Source: Atopsyche davidsoni
Lineage: Eukaryota > Arthropoda > Insecta > Trichoptera > Hydrobiosidae
NCBI GenBank assembly: GCA_022113835.1
Contig: JAILWY010000022.1
Span: 372,001-436,000 of the forward strand
DNA length: 64,000 bases
Direction: 5' to 3'
Shown here piece after piece: positions 54,466 through 64,000 of this stretch (position 1 is its first letter; every line of letters starts with the position of its first letter). The notes under the pieces are model-generated. The model ran no database searches, was not told the DNA's origin, and worked only from the letters and a program-made list of their open reading frames with translations. A program made the position numbers and the translations under genes.

Positions 54466-54770
54466 TTCTTCTGATGCCTCTCCTCATAGGAGGTTGGTGA
54501 CCATACCATAGAACATATCCATATCCTGGGCCAGTCTCACCAATTCAGCCTCACTTCCGATCTCCAGCCACTGGAGCAAAATCCGCATCCACGTAAACTT
54601 CCTTCGATTTCTTGGACAACCAGCTGGAGGAGGCTATATTTATTTTTACGAAAAATGTGCCCAAAACTTCAGCTTCTTTAATAACGTCAAGAGTTCCCTT
54701 TGAATCTAACAACTGCACGGACTTGAAGTAATCCGTATGCACGAGTTTCGCAAATTCTATCAATGAACCG
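54466..54770 (-). pseudogene. LINE C-terminal remnant (RTE-like), copy 3
   Basis: The minus strand in the second frame reads PAGCPRNRRKFTWMRI.. LLQWLEIGSEAELVRLAQDM and DMFYGMVTNLL, the terminal segment also seen at 9905-10135, followed by the shared 3' text 'gaggcatcagaagaagaag' (minus). The alternative frame 54551-54763 is a shadow. 5'-truncated. Confidence 0.72.
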
Positions 54771-55174
54771 GCGAGGTGTCCTTGGTATTATGTAAAGAAA
54801 AAAAAAACTCTCACAAATTTAGATAAAATCTATTGTCGGAACGGACGGAAATACTCGGTGGTGTCATCAATGAAAGAGTTCAGTTCCTCAGCAGATGACA
54901 CACCTCGGGTGGACGCGATCGAAATACATCATCCTCGGGTCGGCATGACGCCGGGCCGGAAATAGACTAGTCTGGATTCGACCTATCGCGGATCATTGAA
55001 CCGATTGTGTTGATTATGGCACGTGAATGATGATAATCACGGCAGAAGTACTTCTAAAGAGTAGAAGCAGGTCTATAGAGAAGTACCATGGAATATGGTT
55101 AAGGGTCTTGCTACCTAACCTTGCTTGGTGTCCATCCCCCGTCTGCCGCAAAAAAAGGACCGTTTTACCAGGCG
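54771..55174. other. Unassigned stretch
   Basis: No gene or element ends recognised. Confidence 0.4.
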
Positions 55175-55620
55175 AAATCGTGTCATTTAATTAATTTAAT
55201 TGTCACTTTATTTTTCTATGTAGAAAGTTGATTTTTTACAGAGTATTGAGAAAACTATAAATTATATTTATCTATTTTTTATTATTTAATTAACGTCCAT
55301 TTTCAGGGTAAAATAAAATCTTGAAGATGTTGAAAAATTGAATAAAATGACGACTTTTCAAAACCAATGTTTGTTAATGCTTTTTTTTTTTTAATTTTCA
55401 AAATAATAAATCGCACATGGTTTATATTTAATCTTTTAATTCCAATTGAAAAAAAGACTTTTGAATGTTTAGGACTCTCAGAACAGGGGCATTACGAATC
55501 TCCAAATTCCTCCACTTCAATCGGAAAAACACATATTTATCATATTAAAAGTAAATTTACAAGAAATGAAAAAATATTCTGTTCGGAAGAAGGAATGTAT
55601 CTAGCTTTTTGCATTTAAAT
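55175..55620 (+). repeat. Dispersed repeat R55, copy 2
   Basis: Inverse counterpart of 3410-3925 (see there). A plus frame at 55367-55618 contains LGLSEQGHYESPNSS and EKIFCSEEGMYLAFCI; the EEGMY motif and the following 'catt.aaattttt' are conserved between copies. The copies differ by an internal length change of about 60 bp. Confidence 0.5.
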
Positions 55621-56420
55621 TTTTTTGATTGGTGCAGTCGATTTTTCGCAAAACGTACCAGAAAATGATCAAAAAAACTCGAGTATGGGACTTAGGCTCT
55701 TAATACCTGTGCTCGTGGTAGTTCTGCGTTGATTACGTCACACCGTAATATTATTACTTGCAACTGCCAAACAAGTAAATTGAAGAAAAAAAAAACCCTT
55801 GTCGGTGCACTTGTCATTAGTTATCAGTTTTGTTTAGAAAATCATCTAGTGATGACGTCATCGCCGTGGTCAAGCATGCAGTTTTGAGCGATGGTCTTTT
55901 TGCGGACGTGATGTTTATGTAAACGCATTATCTGGAGGAGTCATCTCTTAGAGTCCAGTCCATACACGGCTGCAGTTTTAAGATGACTATTGGAGGCACA
56001 GATCACACAAATCTGATGAATTTAAAACTAACGCGTAGTTTAAAAATAAATATAAATATCTTCAATTTAAAACGGTCACGTTTTCGCTCTTATCTCATTT
56101 AACGTGACTCGTCACTCGCTCGGCCCCGGCACGCAGGAACGCAGCTAACCCACAAGATAAAAAAAACCGCGGCATAACACCCATGAACCGAATATTTTTC
56201 ACCCAAAAGTCAAGGTTTAATTTTGATATAAAATATTTCACCGAATGTGGAACTTGTTCTTTGTTTGCCTTCGCACCAACACGGACCTACTTAAACCAAA
56301 CAAGCTTAACAATCCGTAAGTCTCTGTAATCCTGTATTATGACTCTCTCGTACACGTGATTCAAATGTTGACACGTTGTTAAAATATTTATTTTTTATCA
56401 AGGGAGGTGATACGGTTGCA
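55621..56420. other. Unassigned stretch with a 12-bp CRE palindrome
   Basis: GATGACGTCATC at 55851-55862 is a perfect CRE/ATF palindrome, with TTACGTCAC at 55734. No gene attached. Confidence 0.4.
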
Positions 56421-57063
56421 CTGATAGCTCCTGCCGGATTGTCGCTTAAGCGACGCCTGGGTGTCGTCATTTACAATTTTTGAGTGTAATACGTCATCGT
56501 ACCTAAAGCAAAAGGGGGGCATTTTGTTTTGGCCAATAAAGGCGGCCACTTGATCCATGTTGTATTCATAAACCAGTTCAAATAAATTGTAAAGGGCCAA
56601 ATTAATTAAAAAAATACTTCATATATAGAAATCAGTTGGTTTTTTTTAAAGTTCTTTATTATTCATACACCGACATAAAATATGGTGCACCTGTATATTA
56701 ATGCTATCGACCTTGATGGAAAGCTGCGAAATGCCTCGGAAACATCAAGAGTTACTCTGATAGCTCCTGCCGGATTGTCGCTTAAGCGACGCCTGGGTGT
56801 CGTCATTTACAATTTTTGAGTGTAATACGTCATCGTACCTAAAGCAAAAGGGGGACATTTTGTTTTGGCCATTAAAGGCGGCCACTTGATCGATGTTGTA
56901 TTCAAAAACCTGTTCAAATAAATTATAAAGGGCCAAATTACATAAAAAAATACTTCGTATATAGAAATCAGTTGGTTTTTTTATGTTCTTTATTATTCAC
57001 ACACCGACATAAAATATGGCGCACCCTGTATACCAATGCTATCGACCTTGATGGAAAGCTGCG
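56421..57063 (-). repeat. Tandem duplication, two units of about 307 bp, with shared frame
   Basis: 56421-56728 and 56757-57063 are direct copies (offset 335-336) separated by 28 bp. Each ends with a Tc1-type terminus ('cacaccgacataaaatatgg.gcacc(c)tgtata') plus 'atgctatcgaccttgatggaaagctgcg'. On the minus strand both encode MDQVAAF.GQNKM.PFCFRY then DDVLHSKIVNDDTQASLKRQ and SGRSYQ, with few substitutions. I do not recognise this protein. A young duplication of an element fragment is likely. Confidence 0.8.
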
Positions 57064-58602
57064 GAGTATTTTCGATGCAGATACGTTTTTTTTTTTGAGG
57101 TTTACCTAAAGAGGAACATTTAGCCTTTACCGCGGAACGCTCTAGAAACTGCGGAAGGCGTTCAGACCAGATCGGAGAGTGTGGGCTTCCTCGGAGACCA
57201 GGTAGCGCGCAGCCGTGGGCGCCGGACCCCGTCCGACCTGACGCCGGCTGCGTGGAGGACCAGCGCCATGGGTGGAGCAGCGTCTGACGTCATGTCGGAA
57301 ACGGACACGAAAACTGTGTAGGTTTTCTGTTGACCTGCCTCTTAACGTTCTATTTAAACGACACATTTCACTTGGGAACATTATGCTGCTACAAAAGTTT
57401 CGGTGTAGCCTCCACGAGCGTGGAATATTTTTCTCGTCGTTTCATGCTCAAATTGCAATTTTACATACATTTTATACAACATGAACCTGTATGGGTTAAA
57501 ATTGTTGATTTATTAAGGATAAATCTGTAAATACGGGAACCACTCGGCCAACTTCAATAATTCGTGTTTTTTATTCAGCGTAATATTTTTAATAAAAATA
57601 CAATACAAACTTATTAAACACACGGTAGTCGATAAATTATTTATATTTACTCTAGTTAATAATTTAATGATATTGCATAAATCTATGAATGGATAAGGTT
57701 TTTTTTGTCTGTTTTTTTCGCGGATCAAAGTGTCTCGGAGTGGGCAGCCGCCGACTGTGATCCTTCTGGCGTTTCTTTGGGTGTTCAGCCGCTTCATGTT
57801 TTCAATAGACACCTGAGAAAACAACTATATTTGCAACAGCGAGTAAAATTTCCGTTACACATCAAACTATTCTATTTTTTTCATTTGCTGAACCTAGGCT
57901 CATATTTTAACTGTACACTCACTTTTACCTGTATTACGGATTTGATAACTAATTTTATTGCGGAATTTAGAGATTGCCTTACCTGAATATATATTTTTTT
58001 TATCAATCCTTGCTACACATGCTTCGACTCAACCATCAACCGAATTTTAATTAGCCAATAAAGTTCCTTTATTTTATGTGTATTTAATGGTTTTGTCTTA
58101 GAAAACAACACAAAGGAAGACTGACTCTATTGGCCACTTACCGTTCGATTGTCAGTTATGTCGCTGCGTGTGTAGGCAGCCTAACAAAAGCCCCATAATA
58201 GTAATATGTGTCACTCCATTCGACACGATAATTGCATATGGATCCTTTCGATCATATATCAAAGCGAGATCATTCTTTTGCGATCAGGAAATCCAAAACA
58301 AAAACGCAATGAGTGACAGATGTGTGCAAAAGTTATCCATCAAAAAACACATCAATCAAGGAAGCAAGCAGTTGTATGTCGGAATAATTTATACCCCGGC
58401 CTACAAACGGTATTCAGTTCTGGGTCCACGCACTCCCACCGCGAGCCTGGCTTGCTAACGTGACCGAAGCTTCGAGAAACCGGAGCCAAAAACAATATTC
58501 AAATTCGAATCAATTCTCCAGATCGTCAAACAGAGAAGTTACTCCAACGCGTCGCATTTTTAACATGCAAATTATACCATTAGATGTATTTGTTTTTGGT
58601 CA
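57064..58602. other. Unassigned stretch
   Basis: GC-rich patch at 57130-57310. A fragment of the 'ctattggccactta...gcgtgtgtaggcagcc' repeat at 58125-58182. The plus frame 58168-58458 has no recognised domain. Confidence 0.4.
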
Positions 58603-58610
58603 ATCTATAC

Positions 58611-59048
58611 CATAGGTTCCCAAACTATTTTGTCCCGTCGACCCCTTGTCCTGTTTTTTTTTAAATTTATATAACATACATCAACTTCAAACATATTTTT
58701 GACATTTGATATACAGGTGCGCCATATTTTATGTCGGTATGTAAACATTGAATATCTTTTATATTTATCAACCGATTGACTTGAGTAAACACGTTTTGAA
58801 ACAATAATTCAGTACAATTTGAACCATGCTTCACACTGAAACAACTACATTGAAAATAGTCGTTCAGTTGTGTTAACTCAACGTGCATATCGTCGAAAAT
58901 ATCGTGGCCAACATGGCCCATGGGATCCACTCTTGTAGACCCCCAGTTACAGTTAGTGGACCTCCAATTTAATTTTTCGCTGTCATCGACCCCTTGCAGG
59001 GCAGAATCGACCCATGGGGGTCGACATTGACCACTTTGGGAACCTATC
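58611..59048. mobile_element. Chimeric hAT MITE, family H1 copy e
   Basis: Starts CATAGGTTCCCAAACTATTT and ends TTTGGGAACCTATC, flanked by ATCTATAC / ATTTATAC (7 of 8; 58603-58610, 59049-59056). 58710-58919 is a Tc1-type element piece beginning TATACAGGTGCGCCATATTT and running into its first codons. Copies a and c retain only the first 45-50 bp of that piece, in the same place. Confidence 0.88.
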
Positions 59049-59056
59049 ATTTATAC

Positions 59057-59568
59057 GCACGTGAAACGACGGGATCTACGGCTATCGCTGCACAGTGGAT
59101 TTTTATAGTCGTAAACACCTGTAGTGGTTGTTATCTACATCCTAAAACGTGTACACGGTAAAAATAATTAAATCCATTGGATACACGGGTTGAGTAATAA
59201 AATCCACTGGAATGTGCTATACATTCCATTGATCAACGTTCACACCAATGCGTTGCGTTTCGGGCTGGATTCCATGTATGTTGTGCATTAAGTCACACTG
59301 TCGGTCAAAAGTGAGTTACTCGCGGCGCCAGCGGAATATATGTACATACTAAAAATAGATATCACGCGAATACAGATAGTGTCAATATTTTTCAGAATTG
59401 AGACTCGAGCTTAAAAAAAAATCGGCTCTGAATGGAAGGCCATATTTATTACTACGCTTGCTGGTAAGTGCTAAACGTGTGATCGTCGGGGAGATGTTCT
59501 AGAGTGGCGATTCATGCAACACCTCCGAGGCGGTGTCGGGCCGAGAAGGCTGCGTGGGGTGTCCCCCC
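59057..59568. other. Unassigned stretch
   Basis: No recognisable gene or repeat ends. Confidence 0.4.
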
Positions 59569-59674
59569 ACCCTTTGCCCCCTCTGCCCCCCACTGCCCCA
59601 TTGCCCCCTTGCCCCCTGCCCCCTTGCCCCCCTGCCTCCTGCCCCCTTGCCCCCCTGCCCCCTGCCCCGCCCAC
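59569..59674. repeat. C-rich minisatellite, G-quadruplex-prone on minus strand
   Basis: Imperfect repeats of CCCCCTGCC and CCCCTTGCC, with more than ten C-runs of four to six. The minus strand has matching G-runs with loops of 2-4 nt. Proline- and glycine-rich frames across it are compositional. Confidence 0.85.
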
Positions 59675-59911
59675 GACTCCCGACGCGAGGCAACGCGGGG
59701 GTGGTCGCGACAGCTGGCGATAATGCATGCGAATCGGCCGATAATTGCCCGATTGATATAATAGTCTTCTAGAAGATTCCGGAGGAGAATTCCCCGACGC
59801 CCGCGCGACAGCTTCACAGTCTGTTCAGCACGTTTTGTAGTCTATCGGAACACCTGTTTTGTAACTAGCCTTAACCCCTTCATGTATTACAAACTTCAGT
59901 TTTTCTTTATA

Positions 59912-60202
59912 CAGCAATACCCCGCTTTACGCGAGGGATACGTTCCGGAAAAAATCGCGTAAACATACAAAAAAATACGAATCAATCACTTTAATTCTAA
60001 GAAGTTTTTATGCAGTATTACATGTTTTACTGAAAAATACATCTATTGCCTTTTGGGTAGCGTTTCTTTTACGTTCTTGTAAAATCCGTTCATAGCTCCC
60101 AACGCTGTTTTTAATTGAAGAGAATGACTGCATTATACACTTTGAAATTCGCGTTGTAGTGAAACCGCGCATAACGGGGTCGCGTAAAGCGGGGTATTAC
60201 GG
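59912..60202. mobile_element. Pogo-like MITE copy 4
   Basis: CAGCAATACCCCGCTTTACG at the left (preceded by TA) and GTAAAGCGGGGTATTACGG at the right, last bases mutated. The interior holds 'gcgagggatacgttcc', 'tacatctattgccttttgggtagcgttt' and 'gtgaaaccgcgcataacggggtcgc' as in other copies. Confidence 0.88.
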
Positions 60203-60636
60203 CTGAAGCCTGAAGACATCGTATATGCGCTTGAACCATGGATTGACCTCGTCACGATTGGAAGTACGGCTGAATTCGTGAGACTGGCTAAGGATAGAAA
60301 TTACACTTGCAATATATTTTTTAAACTGACGGTAGTCCGTTCATATTGTTACATTGATATGCATTATGCGTTTGAATGGTGCATTCAAGGCGCTTATATA
60401 ATAATACACTTCAAACAAACTGCAGTAAAAATAACAACAGGAAATTCCGTAGGCTCTCAAACGTATCGCAGATGTCACCAAAAGCGTCAATGTCGACAGT
60501 CGAGTGCGACGCGTCAGCAGATGTCAAGGTCACGCTGATGCGGCTGCGCCATGTACGGAGTACATCATCAGCCGAGGGAAAGTGGACCTTGATACCGCGT
60601 GTCGTCGCCCTGCTGGAGGAATTGGTACAATATATT
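60203..60636. other. Unassigned stretch
   Basis: Frames on both strands (60278-60726, 60411-60644) carry no domain I recognise. Confidence 0.35.
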
Positions 60637-60861
60637 CTATTCAAAGTAATTCAAGCTAGCCACTACTTTTTCCCATTTTTCGGGCAAACTATGGATTCCA
60701 TCCCAAAAGAACTGTTCGTCTTTTGAAGCCAAGAAAGAATCAAGCCAAATATTGATACCCTGTTCAGAAGTGAAGCGTATTCCAGAAAGGGCATTCTGCA
60801 TCGATTGAAACAAGTGGTAGTCGGAAGGGGCAAGGTCTGGGCGGGTGAGGTTTAGCAACAT
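60637..60861 (-). pseudogene. Mariner transposase C-terminal remnant C
   Basis: Reads LTRPDLAPSDYHLFQSMQNA then LSGIRFTSEQGINIWLDSFL and DGIHSLPEKWEKVVASLNYF, stop. PDLAPSDYHLF holds the third catalytic Asp of the mariner D,D34D triad and the rest is the normal C-terminus, ending at the natural stop. Upstream, 'ggccacatgttgc' is the residue of the NARPHVA block in another frame. Confidence 0.88.
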
Positions 60862-60926
60862 GTGGCCGAGATTTTCTTTCGACGTCTCTCGGCTTCAATT
60901 CATGTGGCACCCGATTTCCTTGCTTT

Positions 60927-61268
60927 TTAATCATTCCCAATGCTTTTTAAGCGTCTCGAAATTGTTGCTCGATCAACTCCCAATGATTCTGCGAGTTCTG
61001 CTTGCGTTTGACACGAGTCTTTATCGAGCAATGCCTCTAATTCTTCATCTTCGAATTTTTTTGTTTGGCCTTGACGTTCTTTGTCATCCACATCGAAATC
61101 ACCATTTTTTAAGCGTCGAAACCAGTATTCACACGTTTGTTGCGATGGAGCATGTTCACCATAAACTTCACGCAGCAATCGGTGACTTTCAGCTGTTTTT
61201 TTCTTCCAATTGAAACAGAAAAGTAAATCTTCCCGCAAATTGCGTTTTGTTGATACAAAAGTTGACAT
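60927..61268 (-). pseudogene. Mariner transposase N-terminal remnant C
   Basis: From ATG 61268: MSTFVSTKRNLREDLLFCFN, WKKKTAESHRLLREVYGEHA, CEYWFRRLKNGDFDVDDKER, QGQTKKFEDEELEALLDKDS, QAELAESLGVDRATISRRLK. This is an uninterrupted 110-residue N-terminus with both HTH motifs and the GRP-like QGQTKKF linker, the normal mariner start. After SRRLKSIG it runs out of frame into the deletion junction. Confidence 0.9.
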
Positions 61269-61437
61269 GTTGAGAGCTCAAAAAAAAATGTTGTATACAC
61301 TTAAGCGATATGACATATACTGAAAAATAAAGCGCAACAATGACGCTTCACAATAAAGTATAGCCTGGTGTGATTCAATACTAGTAACGACATTTCTTAG
61401 AAAATCATTAATGCACATATATATTTATATATATATA

Positions 61438-63637
61438 TTAGGGTGTCCCTTATATGACCAAAAAATTTTTTTTTTCAAATTTCGAAATGGGTACCCTCTA
61501 CTTTTTTTAGTAATGCTATAAGAGTCTTAAATATAAAATTTCATCTTTCTAGCATAATTGCAACCAGTGCCGACCGAGCTTCAAAGTTTAGTAAAAAACG
61601 TGTTTTGTCTTGATATTTCGGTCTGGTATAAAATCATTATAAATGCAATAAATTAAGTGAATAATAGTAAAAATTCAATTAAATGAACATTAATCTTTAA
61701 TCAAAAACATAAAGTAATAACAATCAGTCAGGGTAACTTTTTTATAGAGTTGTTTTTTTACAGTCCGGATACAATTTTCTATGTTCCTGGACACAGCGCA
61801 GCAAGAACTGTTTTTGTTCTTCTTCAGCCGCGATAAGTCCGTTAAAATCTTGCATCATTTTAACAGCCCTTTCAGCAGTATCATTCACAACCCTCAAATA
61901 ACTTATATTTCTTTTAGCTTCCACAAAAGCACTTTTATTATTCCAAGAAGATACATCTTCCTTTAGAAAACTGTCGTCGATCTGCAGTCGTGATAAAAAT
62001 TGTTTGCTCTTTTCCGATACGAAATCATCCAGTGTTTTACAAACATAAGCAAACATCTTGTAGAGTCTTTTTGTCCTTCGCAGTTATTCTGCATTGTGAC
62101 TGAAGTAAACACATTTTTAAAGAATAGATCGCTCTCGCCATCCAGCGTGCCTGATGCATGGCTTTGGGGGGGCTTAGTTTTAATTTTTCCTCTGAGTCTC
62201 CTCCCAAAAATATTACGCACAGTTCGACCAATTTGCGGTAGTCATCTCTTACATAACCTTTGTCTAATTCTGCCTTATAAAATATTAAAAAAGCTTGAAT
62301 GTCTGTCTCGGCAACACGTTGTTTTACGAAATTAAGAGATGGTACAATGTTACTAGCGTCGATGTTTTTCCAATTTTCTCTGAACTTTTTAAACATTGGA
62401 GTATCTGGGCTACTAGTAATTTACTTAATTTTGCTTTCAAAGACAGCTTTTAGGACCAATTCATAAACATGATGACGACAGACGAGCAGCAATTCTCTTC
62501 CTAAAGTTTCTCCAAAATAGCACAAGCTCCATTGAAACGGCCAGTATTGAAAGCTGTTGTGTCGCAGCACATTATTTGTACTTTATCGTGAAGGTTCTAG
62601 TCAAAGAGAGCTGTTGAGACAGCCTTAGCTTGATGTTTTTCAGAAGAATGTTCTAGTTTTGGCACTGCAAGAAGCTGTTCCTTATCGTCAAACGAAGCAA
62701 TAACTGGCAAGCGTTCTTCTTTAGAACTTCGTACATCTAACCCGGGTAATAGTTTTCCATCCCAATGGACTGTGACTACGTCGGGTACATTACTTCCAAA
62801 GAAGTCAGATTTTATTGCTTCTGCCCTTGATTTTCTAGTTTCAGCAGCTAGTGGTTATCTTTGTCTTACAACCCTTTCCTCTTCTTCCAATCGTCGTTGT
62901 TTAGATCTATCTTCTTTTTCCGACAATTTTTTATCAACACCACCTAAGCATCCTGGTCGATCTGGCTCTCTCTGTTTCATTAAAAATAATTTATCTTACT
63001 CTATTTTCATTCTCTCAAAAGCATCAGCATGTGCAATATCAAACAAATTATCAAGATCAATTTTGAAATTGTTCTCACGGCTCTTGAACGTAACCTGAGT
63101 TTTCTTACAATTTTTTTTGCAACTCTCTCCAAACATGATATAAATCAATAAGTTTCTTCACGCAGTTAGGATATGCCCTTGTTGGAATTCTTGTTTTTTC
63201 CCAATATATGATGCACTCCCTAATCACAAGATTTGCACTTTCACTAACAATCAGTTTAACTTCACGAATATTGTAAAATAGGACCGAGGGAATTTGTCGA
63301 TTAGATGGTAATTTTGCACCATTTATTTGATATCTAGGCAAACCGATAAGGAAATTATTTTGTTTATCACTCCGTAATTCCACCGACATGTTAACGCACT
63401 AAACAATGGAGCACTACTAATCTCAAAAATCACGTATGAAATGACAAATAAAACATGCAGTTACAAGTCACAGCGCAGTACTTACGCAACTTGTATGGAC
63501 AAGTTAAAATCGCAAGTCGGCACGGGTTACCGTTTATAAATCGAACTAATATTTTTTTCTAGACAATATAGGGTTATTACTAAACTTTTAAGAAGGTACG
63601 CGTAAAAAAATATTGAACTTGAATTTTAAGGGACACC

Positions 63638-63641
<4 letters not shown>
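61438..63641 (-). mobile_element. 2.2-kb DNA transposon with perfect 15-bp TIRs, unusual transposase
   Basis: TTAGGGTGTCCCTTA (61438-61452) is perfectly inverted as TAAGGGACACCCTAA (63627-63641). A subterminal inverted pair AACCAGTGCCGAC (61562) / GTCGGCACGGGTT (63516) lies inside. It sits in a TA microsatellite, so the target duplication cannot be read. It encodes one broken transposase on the minus strand (61742-63389). TIRs do not match hAT, mariner, pogo or piggyBac. The superfamily is not certain. Confidence 0.88.
61742..63389 (-). pseudogene. DDE/RW-type transposase, near full length, broken
   Basis: Order on the minus strand: N-terminus from ATG 63389 (RYQINGAKLPSNRQIPSVLF, VIRECIIYWEKTRIPTRAYP); charged region (KLSEKEDRSKQRRLEEEERV); VPDVVTVHWDGKLLPG (candidate first Asp); KVQIMCCDTTAFNTGRFNGA (second Asp); VCRHHVYELVLKAVF (a C/D(2)H-type motif); PPKAMHQARWMARAIYSLKM (RW motif); ..ISYLRVVNDTAERAVKMMQ.. 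with Glu as likely third acid; tail KQFLLRCVQEHRKLYPDCKK. About 550 residues in total. At least three in-frame stops and two to three frameshifts. The D-D-C2H-RW-E layout is known for hAT and several related eukaryotic DDE superfamilies. Similar uncharacterised proteins occur in insects and cnidarians to my memory, but I cannot name the family. Confidence 0.78.

Positions 63642-63671
<30 letters not shown>
63640..63671. repeat. (TA)n microsatellite at transposon edge
   Basis: About 31 bp of TA directly outside the right TIR; the left TIR is preceded by a similar 'atatttatatatatatat' tract. Confidence 0.9.
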
Positions 63672-63673
<2 letters not shown>

Positions 63674-64000
63674 ACCTAACGAGTGTCTCAGGCTCGCACT
63701 GGGGAGATGCATCAGTAGACCCGAAGACCTGCCGCCGAGCCGGCATTTGGCCGGAGCAATTGCCTTCCCGTCCATACAAGGAGAATGACTGATGGGTCAG
63801 ATCTCCTTGGCAGGTACCGGCGTCCGCGCAGCCTTGTCAACTGACCCACTTTTCCCCGCACTCGCTGGCAGCGGATTAGCGAAGGATTAGCGGACGATTA
63901 GTCGCAGAGTTTTTGAGTCGATCCCTGCTGCTAATGTGAATTCGTCAGTTCGCAAAAAAAAATAACCCCTTTTCTTTTCTGGACATCTCGTAATCTCCTA
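63672..64000. other. Unassigned end of window
   Basis: Mixed composition, GC-richer than average. The minus frame 63588-63779 runs into the microsatellite. Nothing recognised. Confidence 0.4.

Larger units (their letters stand above)
60637..61330 (-). mobile_element. Mariner element relic C (internally deleted)
   Basis: The N-terminal DNA-binding part (60927-61268) is joined almost directly to the C-terminal part (60637-60861), with only about 65 bp between. In a full mariner about 170 residues, including the first two catalytic Asp, lie there. The subfamily differs from relics A and B. Edges are approximate. Confidence 0.85.

Noticed and set aside
59471..59817. Glycine- or proline-rich frames on both strands
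   Set aside because: Products of the C-rich minisatellite.
62772..63098. 108-codon plus-strand frame
   Set aside because: Exact antisense of the transposase segment between its N-terminus and first Asp motif.

Overview
This window looks like an arthropod, most probably insect, nuclear genome. It is AT-rich, has long (TA)n microsatellites, and is crowded with decayed transposable elements: mariner, Tc1/IS630-like, hAT, pogo-like, piggyBac-like, a non-LTR (LINE) set and a Penelope-like set. I found no intact protein-coding gene, no rRNA, no functional tRNA gene, no CRISPR array and nothing prokaryotic. The longest open frames are transposase or reverse-transcriptase remnants, antisense shadows, or translated microsatellite. 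Short TTAGG-like doublets occur but no telomeric array. Species and exact lineage cannot be fixed from the sequence.

Layout. 0-10 kb: Penelope-type terminal repeats, a SINE-like fold-back, a pogo MITE (2744-3125), a piggyBac-like element split by a hAT MITE (4175-4682), then two abutting hATs (5251-5843 and 5852-7946), the second carrying a mariner. 10-26 kb: LINE fragments (9.9 and 19.8-20.5 kb), pogo and piggyBac-like MITEs (14.1-14.9 kb), a Tc1-like relic (15.7 kb) and three hATs (17.6, 21.3 and 23.9 kb). 26-38 kb: small TA-flanked MITEs, a second mariner (27.9-29.0 kb), AT-rich DNA with few recognisable elements (30.3-34.5 kb), a second Tc1-like relic (34.8 kb) and a degenerate repeat array ending in an 80-bp tandem (37.0-38.0 kb). 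38-52 kb: a 135-bp piggyBac MITE that still encodes a transposase motif, a tandem array of ribozyme-like Penelope terminal repeats (40.6-41.5 kb), more hATs including a perfect back-to-back pair (48.9-49.9 kb), a third Tc1-like relic and a Penelope GIY-YIG remnant (51.4-52.1 kb). 52-64 kb: a LINE end, a 0.3-kb tandem duplication (56.4-57.1 kb), a chimeric hAT MITE (58.6 kb), a deleted mariner (60.6-61.3 kb) and a 2.2-kb DNA transposon with perfect 15-bp TIRs and a near-complete but broken DDE/RW transposase (61.4-63.6 kb).

The elements document one another. Readable target-site duplications of the hAT copies are 8 bp with central TA (NNNTANNN, the Buster-type signature). An uninterrupted paralogue at 14.6-14.9 kb gives the empty-site sequence for the hAT at 4.2 kb. 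Three hAT MITEs carry the same captured Tc1-type terminus, so they descend from one hybrid. At two loci a second hAT sits exactly one target duplication beyond the first. The least familiar items are the 61.4-63.6 kb transposon and the hammerhead-like motif repeated in Penelope-type termini. Coordinates of element ends with TIR/TSD are exact to a base or two; other repeat edges are approximate. All comparisons were made by eye.
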